A stretch of DNA of 64,000 nt from Candidatus Bathyarchaeota archaeon (GTDB taxonomy: Archaea; Thermoproteota; Bathyarchaeia; Bathyarchaeales; Bathycorpusculaceae): contig JAOZHT010000001.1 of the NCBI GenBank assembly GCA_026014735.1, positions 248,001-312,000 of the forward strand. The letters run 5' to 3'. Shown here piece by piece: positions 42,079-52,303 of the stretch. Numbering within the stretch: the stretch's first letter is position 1; each line of letters opens with the position of its first letter. A program made the translations under genes and the position numbers. Below the pieces are notes generated by a model that made no database searches, was not told the origin of the DNA, and saw nothing but the letters and a program-made list of their open reading frames with translations.

Positions 42079-45071
42079 TTGTGGTTCAGATTGAAGAGGA
42101 TGTTAGAGAAAAAGTCAAGAGCTTGTTGCGGGAGCTTTTCCAGTTTGATAACCAAGACCTTGATTTTGGCATTTACCGCATTATGAATTTTAAACGCAAA
42201 GAGATTGAGAAGTTCATAGAGCAAGATTTGATTGCAGAAGCTGAAAGGCAGTTCCAGGAATACAGCCAAGTTGGGCAGGCTGATTTAAAGAATGAAGTCG
42301 AGCGGCTAAAGGCAGAGATTGTTCGTGATTTTGGTGAAGGCACAATAGACAGCGAAGGAAAGGTAAAGAAGAATTCGGATTCACCAAAAGTCAAGCTGTA
42401 TGATGAACGAAAGAAGCTTCTTGAACAAGCTCAACTTACGCAAACTCAGGTAAGCGACGTCTTTAACCATATTTATGAATTTTTCTCTCGATATTATGAT
42501 AGAGGCGATTTTATCCCCAAGCGCCGCTATGGTGGAAAAAACAAGTACTATATCCCATACAATGGCGAAGAGGTAGCACTCTACTGGGCAACAAAAAACA
42601 TGTATTACGTTAAAACTGGCGAATATTTCAATAAATATAGTTTCAGAACTGGACGGTATTTAATAACGCTGGTTCTTTCGGAGGCCAAGGTTGAGGTAGG
42701 AAATTCAAAAGGAGAAAAGAAGTACTTCTTACTTTTGCCCGATAATCCTGTGACCATCAACGAGGAAGCAGGCTTAGTGGAAATTAGGTTTAATTATAGA
42801 GGACTAACTGATGAAGAGTCTTCAAGACTTGGCAAGCAGGATATTCAAGTAGCACTTATCAATACTGCCTTTGAACAAATTGCAGCTTCGGTAGCTAAAA
42901 GTTCGGTCGCAAGCATACTTAAACCCAGAGCGGAAGAGGAAAAGTCCCCACTAGAAAAGCACCTTAATAGCTATGTAGAGCGTAACACAAGGGATTTCTT
43001 CATCCATACCAATCTGAAAGGATTCCTTGAAAGTGAGATAGATTTTTACCTCAAAAATGAAGTGTGGAGCCTAAGCGAACTTGAAGCAATAAACGAAAAT
43101 AAGGCTAGGCTTCTTGCAGCAAAAGCAAAAGCCATTCACAACATCGCAACAAAAATTATAGAGTTCCTTGATCAGATTGAGAATTTCCAAAAGAAGCTCT
43201 ATGAGAAAAAGAAACTTGTTTTGAGTACCAACTATTGTATGACGCTTGACCGAGTGCCCTCTGAGTTTTATGATGAAATAGGAAAAAACGAACGCCAAGT
43301 TCAGGAATGGAAGCAACTTTTCAAACTTGATGAAATCACAAAAGGTTCATTTTATAATACTCGTAATAAGCAAACTCTACCAGTTGATTTCCTCAAACAA
43401 TACAAGTATCTTGTCGTAGATACAGTATTCTTTCCTCAAGATTTCAAGGACCGCTTGCTACAACAAGTAGATAACGTTGACGAGTTCATCGAAGGGCTGA
43501 TGATTAAAGGCGATAACTTCCAAGCATTACGATTATTAGAACCAAAATTTAGTGAAAAAGTAACTTGTGTCTACATAGATCCGCCATATAATTTAGGTGG
43601 AGACGATTTTCTCTATAAAGATAATTACCAGCATTCAAGCTGGTTAACGATGATGAAATCATGCCTTGAACAGGCTACGGCGTTATTGAAAGCTGAAGGA
43701 TCCATTTTTACTAGTATTGACGACACAGAACAATCTCGTCTAAGAGAGCTGCAAAATACAATTTTTGGGCAAGATAACTTTGTTACAAATATTATTTGGC
43801 AGAAAAAATACTCACCGCAAAATGATGCTAAATGGTTTTCTGACAACCACGATTTCATAATTTGTTATGCAAAGAAAAAAGAACTTTGGCGTCCCAATCT
43901 ACTGCCCAGAACTGATAAGCAGAACGATCGTTATAAAAATCCAGATAATGATTATCGTGGTCTATGGAAACCAAGCGGGCTGGATGTTAAAACATATTCC
44001 GCGGCGTATGACTATCCTATTACAACACCCTCAGGAAGAGTTGTGAACCCTCCAGCTGGTGCTTGTTGGCGTGTGCCTCCTAAAAGATTCAAAGAACTAG
44101 TTCAGGACAAAAGGATTTGGTTTGGAGAGGATGGAAACAATGTGCCATGTATTAAGAGATTCCTTAGTGAAGTTAAGGAAGGAATAACTCCATTAACTAT
44201 TTGGACATATCAAGAAGTTGGACATAATCAAGAGGGCAAGCAAGAACTCAAAGCAATGATTTCTGAAGGAGAAATATTCAATACGCCCAAAGCCAAGCGA
44301 TTGCTCAAGAGAATTATAACAATAGGTGCCAGTAGTAATTCCATAATCTTGGATTTCTTCGCTGGTTCAGGAACAACCGCCGAGGCAACATTGGACTTAA
44401 ACATGGAAGACTCTGGAAAAAGGAAATATATCCTTGTGGAGACTGGCGATTATTTTGAGTCAACTATGAAACGGCGCATCCAAAAAGCAATGTTTTCAAG
44501 TGTATGGAAAGACGGAATACCTCAAGCAACCAATGGAAAAAGTCACTGTTTCAAATATCAATATATTGAAAATTACGAGGACACTTTAAACAACATTATA
44601 GTCAAAGAATCTGATAAAACCGCTCAAGAAACTCTTGACCGGTTCGAAGACTACTTCTTACGTTACATGCTTGATTACGAGACTAAGGAAAGCTCCACAA
44701 GACTTATGATGGACAGTTTCGAGAAGCCGTTTGATTATAAAATAAGAGTAGTAAATAGCATTGAGGAGAAGACAATTACTGTTGATTTGGTTGAAACATT
44801 CAATTATCTTCTTGGATTGTCGGTGGAAAAAATTCAACGGTTTGTCGATGGTGGACGCGTTTACAAGGTGGTAATTGGCAAACTGGAAAATAATAACCTC
44901 TGCATTATCTGGAGAGACCTATACCGTATCAACCCTGAAGAGGATAAAGCATTCATTGAAAATAAAATTTTATCAAACAAGGGCTTTGACAGAATATACT
45001 TGAACGGCGATAGTCTCCTTAAAAATGCACTTCCAATTGAGTCTGAATTTAAGAGGCTAATGGGAGCATAA
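42060..45071 (+). CDS. Type III restriction-modification DNA methyltransferase (Mod)
   Basis: 1003 residues. It methylates adenine (N6) or cytosine (N4). The motif order DPPY (D507 in VYIDPPYNLGG) before DFFAGSGTT (D765) marks a beta-class enzyme, as in type III Mod. The target-recognition region lies between the motifs. The long N-terminal helical part (about 1-440) is larger than in average Mod proteins. It overlaps the helicase and is followed by Res after 4 nt, so one transcript makes all three. Exact start uncertain (ATG 42060 or 42066). Confidence 0.9.
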   Translation: MQMEEVVVVQIEEDVREKVKSLLRELFQFDNQDLDFGIYRIMNFKRKEIEKFIEQDLIAEAERQFQEYSQVGQADLKNEVERLKAEIVRDFGEGTIDSEGKVKKNSDSPKVKLYDERKKLLEQAQLTQTQVSDVFNHIYEFFSRYYDRGDFIPKRRYGGKNKYYIPYNGEEVALYWATKNMYYVKTGEYFNKYSFRTGRYLITLVLSEAKVEVGNSKGEKKYFLLLPDNPVTINEEAGLVEIRFNYRGLTDEESSRLGKQDIQVALINTAFEQIAASVAKSSVASILKPRAEEEKSPLEKHLNSYVERNTRDFFIHTNLKGFLESEIDFYLKNEVWSLSELEAINENKARLLAAKAKAIHNIATKIIEFLDQIENFQKKLYEKKKLVLSTNYCMTLDRVPSEFYDEIGKNERQVQEWKQLFKLDEITKGSFYNTRNKQTLPVDFLKQYKYLVVDTVFFPQDFKDRLLQQVDNVDEFIEGLMIKGDNFQALRLLEPKFSEKVTCVYIDPPYNLGGDDFLYKDNYQHSSWLTMMKSCLEQATALLKAEGSIFTSIDDTEQSRLRELQNTIFGQDNFVTNIIWQKKYSPQNDAKWFSDNHDFIICYAKKKELWRPNLLPRTDKQNDRYKNPDNDYRGLWKPSGLDVKTYSAAYDYPITTPSGRVVNPPAGACWRVPPKRFKELVQDKRIWFGEDGNNVPCIKRFLSEVKEGITPLTIWTYQEVGHNQEGKQELKAMISEGEIFNTPKAKRLLKRIITIGASSNSIILDFFAGSGTTAEATLDLNMEDSGKRKYILVETGDYFESTMKRRIQKAMFSSVWKDGIPQATNGKSHCFKYQYIENYEDTLNNIIVKESDKTAQETLDRFEDYFLRYMLDYETKESSTRLMMDSFEKPFDYKIRVVNSIEEKTITVDLVETFNYLLGLSVEKIQRFVDGGRVYKVVIGKLENNNLCIIWRDLYRINPEEDKAFIENKILSNKGFDRIYLNGDSLLKNALPIESEFKRLMGA

Positions 45072-45075
45072 CCTC

Positions 45076-48000
45076 ATGCCTAAAGCAAGCCAAGTATCCG
45101 CTGAACTAAAAACTCGATTTAACTTAGAGAATCATTTACTACTTGCTCAATTCATAGCTAATAAGATAGGTTTTCATAAAGTCTCGGACATCAAACAGTT
45201 CAGTGATGTTAATGAGGGCATTGGCGAAGACGGTAGAAGCTACATGTACCATAACCTTCTTTCAAAGAAAGGCAACACTATTCCAATAGACAAGCTAGGG
45301 CAGTACGATGAAAATATTTGTAGGTATTTTCAGAGATTAAAAAAGAATCGAGGAGATCGGTTATCATTCAAATATTATCAATATTTGGCGTTGCTTTTTT
45401 CTGAAATATATTTAGACAACTATTTCCAAAATCCTATAAAATTTCTAAACGAATTAAACCAATGGGTAGATGAGTCTAAATCAGATAATTATTTCTCTAG
45501 ACGTCCAGACTTGCAAAAAATTGCATACTGGATGGCAACGGGTAGCGGAAAAACCCTGATCATGCATGCAAATTATTGGCAGTTTTTAGCGTATAACAAA
45601 GGGCCTAACAAAATAGACTATGAAAACATAATCCTCATCACAACAGGCGACCCAATGTCGAAACAGCACCTGGATGAACTCAAGGCAAGTGGAATACCTT
45701 CAATGCTCTTCCAAGGTGAAAATGGCGGTTATTTTGAAGCTGACAAAAGTAATGTCAAAGTAATAAGTATTCATAAATTGCGTGAAGAGAAAAAGGGCGA
45801 AGGCGTTACAATAGACATTTCTACTTTTGGTAGAAAAAATCTTCTCTTTGTAGATGAAGGTCACAAAGGCCAAAAAACCAGATCGGAAAAAAAAGACGAA
45901 ATGAAATGGAAAAATATTCGTGAAAAATTAGGCAAAGATGGTTTTACCTTTGAATACAGTGCAACTTTCGGGCAAGTTGTTGATAACCCCAATGAGGAAT
46001 CATTCAAGGAATATTCCAAAGCAATAATTTTTGACTACTCATACAAACACTTCCATGGTGATGGCTACGGTAAAGAATTCAGTATAATAAATATGGGCAA
46101 AAAAGAATTTACCGAAAAACAAACAAGAACCCTTCTTCTTGCCAATGCTATAGCCTTCTACGAACAACTCGTGCAATATAGACAAGCAGGTATTCAAGTT
46201 AAAGAATACAATATAGAAAAACCTTTATGGATATTTATCGGAAGCAAAGTGCAAAAAGAAGCATCTGATGTATTCAAAGTCGTCCAATTCCTAAATTGGC
46301 TACTTTGTGGAAACCAAGCTGAAATTCAAGAGTTAATCGGTAACATCTTGAAGGGTCAATCGGGAATAATAGCTAACAACAAAGACGTATTTGCTCTTAG
46401 AAACCCTGAAAGAAACTTCGCTTATTTCAGAGAAAAAGGCATATCCACTTACGAAATTTACAACGGCATCTTTACCGACATATTTTATACTTCTCCTCAA
46501 GACACCGGTAACAAGCTCCATTTGATAGACCTAAAAGAAACTGAAGGAGAAATCGGTTTAAGCACTGGAACAGCGCTGAAATATTTTGCCGTTATCAATA
46601 TTGGTGATAAACGCGATTTCCTTAAGATGGTTGAAGAGGAATCAAAAGATATTATCGTTCAGAGAGCAGTGATTAGCAACTCTCTTTTTGAAGACATAAA
46701 TAAACCAGACTCAACCGTAAACATGCTTATTGGTTCCAGAAAATTTGCTGAAGGATGGAACTCCTGGCGAGTATCCACGATGAGCTTGCTATATGTTGGA
46801 GAAGGCGCTGGACCACAAATCATACAACTATTCGGTAGGGGAGTGAGGTTAAAGGGAAAAGACTTTGGCTTAAAGAGAAGCCAACCACCACGTCCACCGT
46901 ACATAGAACTCCTTGAGACACTTCATATCTTTGGTATCCAAGCAAACTATATGGAGAAATTCAAAAAAATTATGGATGACGAGGGCGTTTTTAACTATGA
47001 AATTCCACTCCCAACCAAAAAAATAGAACCCTTTCCAACGGACCTGCAAATCATAGGTTTAAAACAAGGCTGGTCATTCGACCAAGAACTCCTACGACTC
47101 GAACCGACTATAGACATAAAGCTTGACATGATGCCGCCTGCCTTCATTATGGATAGCAGAGGCGACAGCATGCATGACCGAACCAATAAAGCAACGACAA
47201 TGGCACCGCAAATTATAAGGAAAGAAATTCTCGACATTCTAGATTGGGATGATATCTTTTACAGAATACTAGAATACAAGAATGAACGGGGATTCTTCAA
47301 CATAGCCATCACCAAAGAAGCCCTAAAAAACATCATATACACCCAAAAATACAAACTACTCTGCGACCCTGAGTTAATAGAACCAAAAACATTCCAAGCC
47401 ATAGAACAAACCACCGACATAGTTACGCTTCTGCTTCAAAAATACCTAATTCTCTACTACTCAAAGAAAAGAAATGCAGCCGAAAAAACCCACATAGAAC
47501 TCAAACCACTCAAACAAGAAGACGAAAACATTCTAACCATGTACCGAATCCAATTAGATGAAGAAGACCAAGCCCTAGCTAATCACATTCAAAATCTTAT
47601 TGATACCGGGATAATCTATTCCTCAGCAACCAAGCAAACACTTAGCACCGACCTCAAAACCTATTTGCCAGGTCAAACACCAGTAACCTTTGATAAGGCA
47701 TACTTCCAAGGTCACCTATATCAACCTCTATTGGCAAAACAAGGTAACTCAAACATAGTAACGGTACCCACTGGTCTTAATACAGGCGAAGCAACTTTCG
47801 TTGAAGACCTTAAAAACTACATTAACACACACCAAACAGGCGCTGAAATCTATCTCTTGCGAAACCTTACAAGAAGCAAAGGCGTCGGCTTCTATGAAGC
47901 ACACTCATTCTATCCTGATTTTATCTTATGGGTAAAGAAAGGGCAACAACAAATCATTGTTTTCATAGATCCAAAAGGCTTAATCCATATGGATATAGAC

Positions 48001-48246
48001 GACCCCAAACTCAAGTTACATGAATTCTTAAAAAACGAGATAGAGAAAGAAATCGGCAACCCCAACATAAAGCTGGATGCATTCGTAATCTCAGTTACAC
48101 CATTTAGAAGCTTTGCTGCAGTACATGGACCACACCTAACGATGGATAAACTAGAGGAGGAGAAACATATTCTATTTCAATCAACAGATGCATCTGTCCC
48201 CAACAAGTCATGTATAGACAGAATGTTCAAAATTATCGGAATTTAA
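45076..48246 (+). CDS. Type III restriction enzyme helicase subunit (Res)
   Basis: 1056 residues. Walker A MATGSGKTLIM and the LLFVDEGHKG (DExH-like) motif show an SF2 helicase, GRGVRLKGKD is motif VI-like, and the C-terminal PDFILWVKKG with FIDPKGL fits a PD-(D/E)xK nuclease. Type III Res translocates along DNA and cuts together with Mod. The usual length is about 900-1000. It is the third gene of the operon; the next gene is convergent. Confidence 0.9.
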   Translation: MPKASQVSAELKTRFNLENHLLLAQFIANKIGFHKVSDIKQFSDVNEGIGEDGRSYMYHNLLSKKGNTIPIDKLGQYDENICRYFQRLKKNRGDRLSFKYYQYLALLFSEIYLDNYFQNPIKFLNELNQWVDESKSDNYFSRRPDLQKIAYWMATGSGKTLIMHANYWQFLAYNKGPNKIDYENIILITTGDPMSKQHLDELKASGIPSMLFQGENGGYFEADKSNVKVISIHKLREEKKGEGVTIDISTFGRKNLLFVDEGHKGQKTRSEKKDEMKWKNIREKLGKDGFTFEYSATFGQVVDNPNEESFKEYSKAIIFDYSYKHFHGDGYGKEFSIINMGKKEFTEKQTRTLLLANAIAFYEQLVQYRQAGIQVKEYNIEKPLWIFIGSKVQKEASDVFKVVQFLNWLLCGNQAEIQELIGNILKGQSGIIANNKDVFALRNPERNFAYFREKGISTYEIYNGIFTDIFYTSPQDTGNKLHLIDLKETEGEIGLSTGTALKYFAVINIGDKRDFLKMVEEESKDIIVQRAVISNSLFEDINKPDSTVNMLIGSRKFAEGWNSWRVSTMSLLYVGEGAGPQIIQLFGRGVRLKGKDFGLKRSQPPRPPYIELLETLHIFGIQANYMEKFKKIMDDEGVFNYEIPLPTKKIEPFPTDLQIIGLKQGWSFDQELLRLEPTIDIKLDMMPPAFIMDSRGDSMHDRTNKATTMAPQIIRKEILDILDWDDIFYRILEYKNERGFFNIAITKEALKNIIYTQKYKLLCDPELIEPKTFQAIEQTTDIVTLLLQKYLILYYSKKRNAAEKTHIELKPLKQEDENILTMYRIQLDEEDQALANHIQNLIDTGIIYSSATKQTLSTDLKTYLPGQTPVTFDKAYFQGHLYQPLLAKQGNSNIVTVPTGLNTGEATFVEDLKNYINTHQTGAEIYLLRNLTRSKGVGFYEAHSFYPDFILWVKKGQQQIIVFIDPKGLIHMDIDDPKLKLHEFLKNEIEKEIGNPNIKLDAFVISVTPFRSFAAVHGPHLTMDKLEEEKHILFQSTDASVPNKSCIDRMFKIIGI

Positions 48247-48250
48247 TTTC

Positions 48251-48688
48251 CTAGTTAGTTTTGAGCAATTCTCTATAGTTTTCTTTCGTTAAGTAAATGC
48301 CCGACATACTGATAGGTCTTTCAAAAAATTTAGGTTTCGCATATCTTCTTAATTTTGAAAGAACAAGAACAAGCATCTTTTTAGAGGAGTCCCTATTTGG
48401 TTGAAGATGAATATACTCTTCCAGTTCAGTCTCATTTAGAAATACCTGTCTGCCGTATTTTTGCAATACTTCAGTTGGTGTAAGTAAACTAATCTCTTCG
48501 ATCGTTCCCTCTCCAACTATTTCCTTGGATGCTTCAGAAGCGTAGAATAAGACGCGATGCTTAATTGACAATCTCAAAAGACCATTCCTGGCAACATACT
48601 TAACGAAAACATTCCTTTTTTCCACTAACAATCTGTCAACTAAATGTTTGGGCACTGGAAAGATGATGCCAGCAACTTCCCCGCTCAT
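48251..48688 (-). CDS. DUF365-like (PUA-type) protein
   Basis: 145 residues. GIIFPVPKHLVDRLLVEKRNVFVKYVARNGLL-like opening and the FYASEASKEIVGEGTIEEI segment fit DUF365, an archaeal family with a PUA-like domain of unknown function. It probably binds RNA or modified nucleotides. It ends 5 nt after the convergent Res stop. It may be the last gene of the virus late region or an accessory gene. Confidence 0.65.
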   Translation of the reverse strand: MSGEVAGIIFPVPKHLVDRLLVEKRNVFVKYVARNGLLRLSIKHRVLFYASEASKEIVGEGTIEEISLLTPTEVLQKYGRQVFLNETELEEYIHLQPNRDSSKKMLVLVLSKLRRYAKPKFFERPISMSGIYLTKENYRELLKTN

Positions 48689-48744
48689 TAACTGATCATC
48701 CTTTCATTTTGTGGCTTAACGTCTATATTACTTTGCCCTAGATT

Positions 48745-50193
48745 CTAAGCGCTGATTATCTTACGATCCCAAAAGAGGTAGACTTTTTTTTGGGAAAGCA
48801 TTCCTACCAGTTTTATCAGTCTGCAAAGTTCGGGTAATTCGGCTTTATGCATAGAGGCAACATAGTCGGTGACCTTTCCAAAGGGCTGATGTCGGCTACT
48901 TGCAAATTCCCTTCTAAAACGGGTATGCTTGTTTTTGATAAAAGCTTCTTTGAGTTGGTTGAGCTGCTCTGGTTGCAGGCTCTCAAGCTTCGCCAAGACG
49001 TATCGTTCGCTAGCTAGGAGTTGCGTATCAAACCCTAATTCGGATAGCGCTTTAGAAACGCTGGATATACCTTCTACCGTTTGTTGCTGGGCTATTTTTT
49101 GCATCCCCGCTTTCTCAGCGAATGGGCTATACTTTGCCATAACTGCGATCAACTCGACGTATCGGGTGCCGACCAGCGGCATTGTCTCACGGATGAGTTT
49201 GGCGCCTAAGCCTACCGTGCGGTATTTTGGGTGGATAACTACTCGATTGATTATACTTAGTTGTTTGTTCATTTCTTGAATAGTCATTCTCGGCAGTACC
49301 ATTCGTCTTCCGTAGCATGCGGGTGGTGGGTAACTATAGACTATGACGCCACAGAGCTCGTCGCCTCTTACTAGGCGGAAGATTTTTCGTGGAACCGCAA
49401 CCTTGTGCCCTCGGTAATGGAAGCTGCTTAGTTTTTGCCAGTCTTCTCTGGTGCCTTCTTCAATCCGCATTTCTTGGATTAGGCTGCACTCGGCGGCTGG
49501 AGTGTTTGGGGTATATTCTATTTTGATTTCTTCCCCAAACCGCTTGCGGACCAATACGCTGGGTTTGAGGTCCTCTTGGAGGTCGCTGTGGGTTGTGGCT
49601 GCTATGACTGCTTTTCCTTGTTGTCGTGCAATCTTTTGCAGGTTGTAAGCGATGATTTTTGCGGTGTCTCGGTCTAAGCATGCGGCGAATTCATCCATAA
49701 GCCACCACTGCTTGCCGCTTTCGATTAGTTTGGCGATTCTGTAACGGTACTTCTGGCCATCACTCAATTGGCTGTATGTGCGCAGGAAAAGGAAAGCATC
49801 GTTTAAACCGACTTTGCTTAGCAGCTCTAAGCCTTCTTCGACTGTGGCGCCGACGGTCTCGATCAATGGCTTCTCCGTGTCCACTGCCACTTCTGACAAG
49901 TCAATAGCTTCATCGCCCAAATCTGCCTTGATCGCTCGTAGTAAAACGCTTTTGCCGCTGCCGCTATCCCCCGTAATGTAGACGATGTCTTGAGGCCCAA
50001 TCTTCAGTTCAGCATCCAAGACCTTGAACTTCTGTGCATCGTCGATGCCTAATCCGAAAGCTTCAGCTACAACAAGGCTTCTTGGAGTCGGCTTGGTGTG
50101 GGTTTCGTAGCTTATGTTGAATGTGAACTTGCCTTCCGTTCGGTCGTAGATTCGTCGGAATTGTCTTATGTGAAAGTCTCTTTGTCGTCTCAT
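48745..50193 (-). CDS. ABC-type ATPase fused to GNAT acetyltransferase
   Basis: 482 residues. The N-terminal ABC ATPase has GDSGSGKSVLL (Walker A), the signature-like LSDGQKYRYRIA, QWWLMDEFAACLDRDTA (Walker B) and IAATTHSDL (H-loop). The C-terminal part is a GNAT fold: VVIHPKYRTVGLGAKLIRET is the acetyl-CoA loop. It follows the terminase by 7 nt in the late operon. Fusions of this kind occur next to terminase genes in mobile elements; the role in packaging, head modification or anti-defence is unknown. Confidence 0.82.
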   Translation of the reverse strand: MRRQRDFHIRQFRRIYDRTEGKFTFNISYETHTKPTPRSLVVAEAFGLGIDDAQKFKVLDAELKIGPQDIVYITGDSGSGKSVLLRAIKADLGDEAIDLSEVAVDTEKPLIETVGATVEEGLELLSKVGLNDAFLFLRTYSQLSDGQKYRYRIAKLIESGKQWWLMDEFAACLDRDTAKIIAYNLQKIARQQGKAVIAATTHSDLQEDLKPSVLVRKRFGEEIKIEYTPNTPAAECSLIQEMRIEEGTREDWQKLSSFHYRGHKVAVPRKIFRLVRGDELCGVIVYSYPPPACYGRRMVLPRMTIQEMNKQLSIINRVVIHPKYRTVGLGAKLIRETMPLVGTRYVELIAVMAKYSPFAEKAGMQKIAQQQTVEGISSVSKALSELGFDTQLLASERYVLAKLESLQPEQLNQLKEAFIKNKHTRFRREFASSRHQPFGKVTDYVASMHKAELPELCRLIKLVGMLSQKKVYLFWDRKIISA

Positions 50194-50200
50194 TTCTTGG

Positions 50201-51619
50201 TCACCTTGGAATAACTGTTAAGAATGGTTCGGGTTCCATCTGCACTGTTGCGAATACTGCTAGCGCTATACTCCAAAATACGTCGTCATGGGTGCCGTTT
50301 GGGTGCGAGTAGCCTATTGCACCATCCTTGCGTAGGTCATAGCGTTCCACGTTTAGCTCGGTGCATAGGTCTCCTCTGTATGGTCGCTCCCAGTTGAGCA
50401 GTGGATAGTAGAATTGTTTGTTCATCATGCGCTGTTTGAGTAAGCTTGCCATTTCGCTTTTTCTGGGTACGCTAAAGTTGACGCCTTCAGCGTTCTCGAT
50501 GCCTGCAGTTTGCATGTCGGCTATGATGCTTGGGCCTTCCCGGGTGAAGTCTATTCTTATTTTTTGGAATCCGCCCCATCTGTCCTGCAGCGCTTTTAGA
50601 TAACCGAGAACTTGAGCGTAGAGTGTGGGCTGCTGGAAAATCTTCAGGTGCCGAAGAAATAGCTTATCATTTAGGCGCTCAACTACCGAGAGCACGCAGT
50701 AATCTCTGGTTTGTGCCAAGTCGAGTCCAGCAAAGAAATCCCCTTCACATTCAACCTCAGGATTGAATTCCTGCAAGTCAAACCCACAATTCTTCACTGT
50801 ACCAACGCAAGAGACGATTAGGCTTTGAGCCAGCCAAACGTCTTCATCCTCTGCCCACTCAGCTTCCATCTCTCTACGCCAACGCTGGGGATCATCCCCG
50901 AACTGACGCTTAATCTTCTCAACAATCGCAGGCTTAAGCGGACCATTAGGTTCAAGGGCATTACTCCACCGAACATGCGACCGTGCAAAATCGGAATAGT
51001 CTTTGTGGTTGCACATTTTCCAAAACAGCGAATCCGTATTCCAAGGCGTTGACGTCGCGATTAGTTTGCCGTTGGTTGTTCCAAGCGTAAACAGGATTGC
51101 ATCATAGAGTTCTTCGTCGTTTGGAACGAAATTGGCTTCTTCGATCCAGATTACTTTGAAGGTTGGTCCTCTGATTGTGTCGGGGTTGTTTGGGAAGGCT
51201 TCTATCATGCTGCTATTTGGCAATGTAATCCTTGTTTTTTGGATGTGCAAGCCGGGCTGCTGCGGAAGCTTTCGACAGAAACCGCCCATGCGTCGTATGT
51301 TGAGTTTGGTTTGGCGCCAGCTTGGACCAACAATCGCTATGTAACTGTCAGGATGCTCCCATGCATACTTGAGAAGCAACGCTGAAACTGAAAAGCTCTT
51401 TCCAGTCTGGCGTGCCCAACGTACAGCGGTGAACTGGTTCTTCTCAAACATCTCCGCAAGTTCCATTTGATAACGGTAAGGCGTAAAACCGAAGACTTGT
51501 TCAAAGAAGCTCTTAACGTCGCTCCTTAGACTTTGGACTTTGCGTTCACCTAGCTCTTCGGCAGCCGCTATGTCAGAACGTAGGCCTGCCCGTTCTTCAA
51601 GGAGTCGATCTTTATGCAT
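50201..51619 (-). CDS. terL: Terminase large subunit
   Basis: About 472 residues. It packages viral DNA into the head. An adenosine triphosphatase part has RYQMELAEMF, WARQTGKSFSVSALLL (Walker A), IWIEEANFV (Walker B) and the coupling TATSTPWNTDS. The C-terminal nuclease has FFAGLDLAQTRDYCVLSVVE and HDDVFWSIALAV with the acidic residues for metal. The ATG at 51619 overlaps the upstream gene by 8 nt; a start at 51649 is possible. In most head-tail viruses it precedes the portal, but here it closes the late operon. Confidence 0.92.
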   Translation of the reverse strand: MHKDRLLEERAGLRSDIAAAEELGERKVQSLRSDVKSFFEQVFGFTPYRYQMELAEMFEKNQFTAVRWARQTGKSFSVSALLLKYAWEHPDSYIAIVGPSWRQTKLNIRRMGGFCRKLPQQPGLHIQKTRITLPNSSMIEAFPNNPDTIRGPTFKVIWIEEANFVPNDEELYDAILFTLGTTNGKLIATSTPWNTDSLFWKMCNHKDYSDFARSHVRWSNALEPNGPLKPAIVEKIKRQFGDDPQRWRREMEAEWAEDEDVWLAQSLIVSCVGTVKNCGFDLQEFNPEVECEGDFFAGLDLAQTRDYCVLSVVERLNDKLFLRHLKIFQQPTLYAQVLGYLKALQDRWGGFQKIRIDFTREGPSIIADMQTAGIENAEGVNFSVPRKSEMASLLKQRMMNKQFYYPLLNWERPYRGDLCTELNVERYDLRKDGAIGYSHPNGTHDDVFWSIALAVFATVQMEPEPFLTVIPR

Positions 51620-52064
51620 TGCTCTGGGACTTTTTGAGAAGTTCCGCATACTTTTTTCTAGCCTCCATTAATTCCTCTTCCATTTCCCGATAGTGAACAT
51701 ACTCAGCAAACCGCTCCTGGTACACCTTAACACCCGCGATTATGCCGCGTAAACGCAAAACCTCAGCCTTATCCAGCCCCGGCGTCTTTAATGCCTCCAA
51801 TGCGGCTGCAAGAATCTTTAGCGTCTCCTCAATGCTGGGCAAGTCTTGGGGAAGCGCTAGTTCGGTAGAACAACAACAATTGGAATTTTTCGGCTGTTGT
51901 TGTTCTTTCAGTAAACCGAATTTTAGGAGCTTTTGCCGTATGGCTTCTTCAGTATAGCGACCATCAAAACTGAACACTAAGACTCTAAGCTCAGTAGTCC
52001 CCGACTGGTACCAATCTCGGAGTTTACTCTCATCTTCTGCAGGCCAAGGTTTACCCTTCGTCAT
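51612..52064 (-). CDS. Putative terminase small subunit
   Basis: 150 residues. The N-terminus is HTH-like (KPWPAEDESKLRDWYQSG, YTEEAIRQKLLKFG) and the rest is a long helical stretch with EMEEELMEARKKYAELLKK. This fits small terminases that bind DNA and the position just before TerL supports it. The family itself is not certain. Confidence 0.6.
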   Translation of the reverse strand: MTKGKPWPAEDESKLRDWYQSGTTELRVLVFSFDGRYTEEAIRQKLLKFGLLKEQQQPKNSNCCCSTELALPQDLPSIEETLKILAAALEALKTPGLDKAEVLRLRGIIAGVKVYQERFAEYVHYREMEEELMEARKKYAELLKKSQSNA

Positions 52065-52303
52065 GTTTTCTGCCCCACAAACAACCCAATCACAGTACCG
52101 CTTAGTCCGGTGATTGAAGCAAAAATCTCAGCGTTCCAGGTATGCAAGATGATTAAGTGGGCCAGCTCAAGAGTTGACATAAACGCCGTCATGCCTATGG
52201 CGAATTTGACGCCCAACACCAACTTAGCGGGCGGCTCTTCTGCGATGTAGCGCCCTCTCTCAAAGCGTCTGCGAGTTAAGGCGCGTTTAATAGGGTCTGC
52301 CAT
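52061..52303 (-). CDS. Small membrane protein (holin-like?)
   Basis: 80 residues with two transmembrane segments, about 29-50 and 57-76, and a basic N-terminus (RALTRRRFERGR). Small two-helix proteins in virus late operons are often holins, but archaeal cases are unproven. It overlaps the next gene upstream by 17 nt and TerS by 4 nt. Confidence 0.6.
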   Translation of the reverse strand: MADPIKRALTRRRFERGRYIAEEPPAKLVLGVKFAIGMTAFMSTLELAHLIILHTWNAEIFASITGLSGTVIGLFVGQKT

